In this document: positions 20,739 to 22,989 of the stretch, one piece after another
Layout: each line of letters begins with the position of its first letter
Numbering within the stretch: the stretch's first letter is position 1
Assembly: GCA_035552395.1 (NCBI GenBank)
Contig: DASZLL010000121.1
Coordinates: 1-22,989, forward strand
DNA length: 22,989 nucleotides
Reading direction: 5' to 3'
DNA from: Bog-473 sp035552395
GTDB taxonomy: Bacteria > Actinomycetota > Acidimicrobiia > Acidimicrobiales > RAAP-2
The notes under the pieces: generated by a model
Seen by the model: only the letters and a program-made list of their open reading frames with translations
Databases searched by the model: none
Told to the model about the DNA's origin: nothing
Translations under genes and position numbers: made by a program

Positions 20739-21590
20739 ATGGCACCGAGCTTCGAGACGATCCGATACGAAACCGATGGCGCCGTGGCCACGATCACCAT
20801 GAACCGGCCGGACGTCGCCAACGCCCAGGACTCTACGATGATCGACGAGATCGACACCGCGTTCGACCTGGCCGATGCGGACGATGCCGTGCGCGTCGTG
20901 ATCCTGGCCGGTGCGGGGAAACATTTTTCCTCGGGGCACGACCTCAAAGCCCTCGTGGCCGGGGACGGGTCGGATCCCTGGGTCGCCATGCGCGAGACAC
21001 CGGAGGGCAAGTTCCACCACGAGAAGACGATGTACTTCGACCGCTGCCTGCGTATTCACGACTTTCGCAAGCCGACGATCGCCGCGGTGCAGGGCAGCTG
21101 TGTGGCGGCCGGGCTGATGCTGGCCGCCATGTGTGACCTCATCGTGGCGGCCGATGACGCCGTCTTCTCCAACCCGGTGCTTCGCCTGACCGGCGCCGGG
21201 GTGGAGCTGCTCGTCGAGCCCTGGGAGCTCGGCATCCGCAAGGCCAAGGAGTTCCTCTTCACCGGCGACACGATCGACGCCCAGGAGGCCTGGCGCCTGG
21301 GGCTGGTCAACCGCGTCGTCCCCCGGGCCGAGCTCGAGGCCAAGACGCGCCAGCTCGCCGACCGGGTCGCCCTCGTCCCGCCCGTCACCGCGCAGACGGT
21401 CAAGGACACGCTCAACCAGACGGCCAACCTGATGGGCAAGCGCGACGCGTTCAAGTACCACTTCATGGCCCATCATTGGGTGCACAACTCGGCCACCGCG
21501 CTCGACGCGCTGGCCGCGCGCAAGGCGAAGGGTTCCATGAAGGACGTCATCGCGGAACGGGAGCAGGGCCAGCCGCAATCGTCCTCGTGA
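20739..21590 (+). CDS. Enoyl-CoA hydratase/isomerase (crotonase) family protein without the canonical glutamates
   Basis: A 283-residue crotonase-fold protein. Oxyanion-hole strands are present: KHFSSGHDLKAL (61-72) and AAVQGSCVAAGLMLAAMCDLIVAADDAVFSNP (115-146). The positions of the two catalytic glutamates of crotonase are Met127 (GLMLAA instead of GCELAM) and Val147 (NPVLRL instead of QPEI), so ordinary water addition is unlikely. GVELLVEPWELGIRKAKEFLFTGDTIDAQEAWRLGLVNRVVP places it in a distinct actinobacterial/proteobacterial branch with a 'VEPWELG' loop, whose chemistry I do not know. Start: AGGAGG at 20724-20729 is nine bases before ATG 20739 but touches ATG 20730, so 20739 is preferred. 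Its stop overlaps the CoA-transferase start (GTGA). Confidence 0.85.
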   Translation: MAPSFETIRYETDGAVATITMNRPDVANAQDSTMIDEIDTAFDLADADDAVRVVILAGAGKHFSSGHDLKALVAGDGSDPWVAMRETPEGKFHHEKTMYFDRCLRIHDFRKPTIAAVQGSCVAAGLMLAAMCDLIVAADDAVFSNPVLRLTGAGVELLVEPWELGIRKAKEFLFTGDTIDAQEAWRLGLVNRVVPRAELEAKTRQLADRVALVPPVTAQTVKDTLNQTANLMGKRDAFKYHFMAHHWVHNSATALDALAARKAKGSMKDVIAEREQGQPQSSS

Positions 21591-22861
21591 GTGACATCAC
21601 GGGCGGCGTCACGGGCGGCGTCACGGGCGGCGTCACGGGCGGGCCGCTGCGCGGCATCCGGGTGATCGACGTCGGCACCCGGATCTCCGCACCGTTCTGC
21701 GCCGGGCTGCTCGGCGAGCTCGGTGCCGACGTGATCAAGGTCGAGCTGCCGGGCGAGGGTGACTTCATGCGCACCATGGGCCCGTTCGTCCCTGTGGAAG
21801 ACGGCCCGGACTATTCGCTGTCGTGGTCGGTCGAGGGGCGAGGCCGGCGCGGCATCACCTGCGACCTGCGTCACCCCGAGGGCAAGGAGCTCTTCAAACG
21901 CCTCGTGGCCACGGCCGACGTCGTGTGCGAGAACTTCCGGCCCGGCACGATGGAGCGCTGGGGACTCGGGCCCGCCGACCTGCCTGAGGATCTCGTCTTT
22001 GTACGCATCAGCGTCTTCGGGCAGTCGGGGCCCTACGCGCCGCGGCCCGGCCTCGATCGCCTCGGCATCGCATTCGGTGGCCTGCTGCACCTCACCGGCG
22101 AGCCCGACCGGCCACCGGTGCGACCAGGCGTCACCATCTCGGACTACCTGACCGGCACGTTCGCCGCCTTCGCCGCCGTGGCCGCACTGTACGGACGCGA
22201 CGCGTCAGGCGGCGGCGCCGGACCGACGGCCTCGGCAGGCTCGGGCGAGATGATCGATGCGCCCCTGTACGGGGCGATCCTGCGCGTCCTCGAGTGGACG
22301 CTCGCCGGGTACGACCGCCTGGGCCTCGTCCGTCAGCGCGAGGGCAACCGCCTCTCGCACTCGGCGCCCCTCGACAACTACCCCACCGCCGACGGCTCCT
22401 TCATCTGCATTGTCGCCGGCTCCGACGCCAACTTCTCGCGCCTGTGCGCAGCCATGGATCGGCCCGACCTCCTGGGGGATCCTCGGTTCGCCACGCTGGC
22501 CGAGCGCGCCGCGCATGGCGACGAGATCAATGGGATGGTCGCCGCGTGGACGTCCTCGCGCACCGCCGCGGAGATCACGACGCGCTGTGTCGAGCACGAC
22601 GTGCCGGTCGGCACTGCCTACAGCGCCGCCGATGTCTTCGCCGACCCCCACATGGCGGCGCGCGGCGACCTGGTGCCCATCGAGGACCCCGTCATCGGTG
22701 CGGTGCGCCAGCAGGCGCCTTATCCACGTCTGACCAACAACCCTGGGACCGTGCCGGCGGGCGCGCCCCGGCTGGGTGAGCACAACAAAGAGGTCTGGTG
22801 CGGCCTGGTGGGTCTGAGCGTGGCAGAGCTCGAGGATCTCACCGCCCGCGGCGTCCTTTAG
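21587..22861 (+). CDS. CaiB/BaiF family (class III) CoA-transferase
   Basis: A 424-residue family III CoA-transferase. GIRVIDVGTRISAPFCAGLLGELGADVIKVELPGEGD (about 22-58) is the N-terminal Rossmann signature, and RRGITCDLRHPEGKELFKRLVATADVVCENFRPGTMERWGLG is the second. Catalytic Asp186 lies in TISDYLTGTFAAFAAVAALYGRD. ADVFADPHMAARGDLVPIEDPVIG closes the C-terminal lobe. It moves CoA from a donor thioester to an acid, offering an ATP-free activation route beside the synthetase. The GTG start overlaps the crotonase-like stop (GTGA), so it is translationally coupled. The N-terminus is unusual: residues 5-19 are TGGV-TGGV-TGGV-TGG, encoded by a 12-bp tandem repeat ahead of the true fold. The stop overlaps the end of the convergent repeat-protein gene. 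Confidence 0.9.
   Translation: MSDITGGVTGGVTGGVTGGPLRGIRVIDVGTRISAPFCAGLLGELGADVIKVELPGEGDFMRTMGPFVPVEDGPDYSLSWSVEGRGRRGITCDLRHPEGKELFKRLVATADVVCENFRPGTMERWGLGPADLPEDLVFVRISVFGQSGPYAPRPGLDRLGIAFGGLLHLTGEPDRPPVRPGVTISDYLTGTFAAFAAVAALYGRDASGGGAGPTASAGSGEMIDAPLYGAILRVLEWTLAGYDRLGLVRQREGNRLSHSAPLDNYPTADGSFICIVAGSDANFSRLCAAMDRPDLLGDPRFATLAERAAHGDEINGMVAAWTSSRTAAEITTRCVEHDVPVGTAYSAADVFADPHMAARGDLVPIEDPVIGAVRQQAPYPRLTNNPGTVPAGAPRLGEHNKEVWCGLVGLSVAELEDLTARGVL
21599..21643 (+). repeat. 12-bp tandem repeat at the start of the CoA-transferase gene
   Basis: ACGGGCGGCGTC occurs three times perfectly (21599-21634), followed by nine bases of a fourth unit. It encodes (Thr-Gly-Gly-Val)3-Thr-Gly-Gly directly after VSDI. 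Unit changes stay in frame, so the N-terminal extension could vary in length between strains. Confidence 0.9.
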
Positions 22862-22989
22862 AGCAGGCTGATCAACCGCCCGAGGAACGAAGCCCCGCCG
22901 AAGGTGAAGATCCCACCGTCAGCGGCGGCCAGCCAGTAGCCGTTGGTGACGTTGTCGGCCGCCATGCCCACGACCGGGGCCACCAGGCT
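22858..22989 (-). CDS. C-terminal end of a secreted 'GYWL' repeat protein (partial)
   Basis: The minus frame is open from the window edge to TAA at 22858-22860 and reads VGMAADNVTNGYWLAAADGGIFTFGGASFLGRL, one unit of the VGMAATPDGGGYWLVASDGGIFSFG-type repeat. This repeat is abundant in extracellular proteins of Acidimicrobiia and related actinobacteria. It usually occurs in tandem in large surface or secreted proteins, giving a beta-propeller-like domain; exact function is unknown. The last residues (LISLL) are a short tail after the repeat. Its stop codon overlaps the stop of the convergent CoA-transferase by three bases. The start and most of the protein lie outside the window. Confidence 0.75.
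   Translation of the reverse strand, partial: SLVAPVVGMAADNVTNGYWLAAADGGIFTFGGASFLGRLISLL

Overview
The window looks like chromosome from an uncultured, very GC-rich actinobacterium. Acidimicrobiia is my best guess. The reasons are strong G/C third-position bias, F420-type LLM oxidoreductase, DUF35/thiolase pairs, several acyl-CoA dehydrogenases, many starts that look leaderless, and at the right edge a 'GYWL..DGGIFTFG' secreted repeat of the kind common in that class. Taxonomy is inference. I see no rRNA, tRNA, CRISPR array or intact insertion sequence.

Layout. Bases 1-1549 are a poorer, partly decayed zone. It holds a coiled-coil C-terminus, a junction where a nucleoside-hydrolase tail (minus) abuts a short-chain dehydrogenase lacking its NAD-binding half (plus), a 324-base stretch with only a doubtful fragment, and one small membrane protein. 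Bases 1550-5773 are a minus-strand operon: F420-type oxidoreductase, FAD oxidoreductase, D-aminoacylase-like amidohydrolase. Nineteen bases away, a plus-strand group (5793-8122) encodes a HAD hydrolase, a DUF35 zinc-ribbon protein and an SCP-x/Ltp2-like thiolase. A large secreted beta-helix/TIG protein (8218-10575) and a lone cyclic-nucleotide-binding domain protein (10656-11102, minus) follow. Bases 11237-15895 carry minus-strand catabolic genes: GMC oxidoreductase with its gluconate-dehydrogenase-subunit-3-like partner, a DUF1023 hydrolase and an acyl-CoA dehydrogenase. An acyl-CoA synthetase (15973-17496) and a secreted protein of unknown function follow on plus. Then come a divergent acyl-CoA dehydrogenase pair (18270-19433 minus, 19504-20682 plus), a crotonase-fold protein and a CaiB/BaiF CoA-transferase, which ends tail-to-tail with the repeat protein cut by the window edge.

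How they could work together (inference). An alcohol or bulky cyclic substrate is oxidised by the GMC and flavin enzymes and activated to a CoA thioester by the ligase or the CoA-transferase. It is then desaturated by acyl-CoA dehydrogenases, processed by the crotonase-like enzyme and cleaved by the thiolase/DUF35 pair. The logic resembles steroid or terpenoid side-chain degradation, but the substrate cannot be read from the sequence.

The most interesting signal is regulatory. A 16-bp palindrome, CTGAC-N6-GTCAG, occurs three times, each time in a promoter region of these catabolic genes (13558, 15927, 19457). For four of the five start codons it flanks, its centre lies 38.5-41.5 bases upstream. 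It probably defines a local regulon whose regulator is not in the window. A second theme is that first genes of transcription units have a -10-like hexamer only 6-9 bases before the start codon, implying leaderless mRNAs, whereas internal genes use Shine-Dalgarno sites or GTGA stop/start overlaps.
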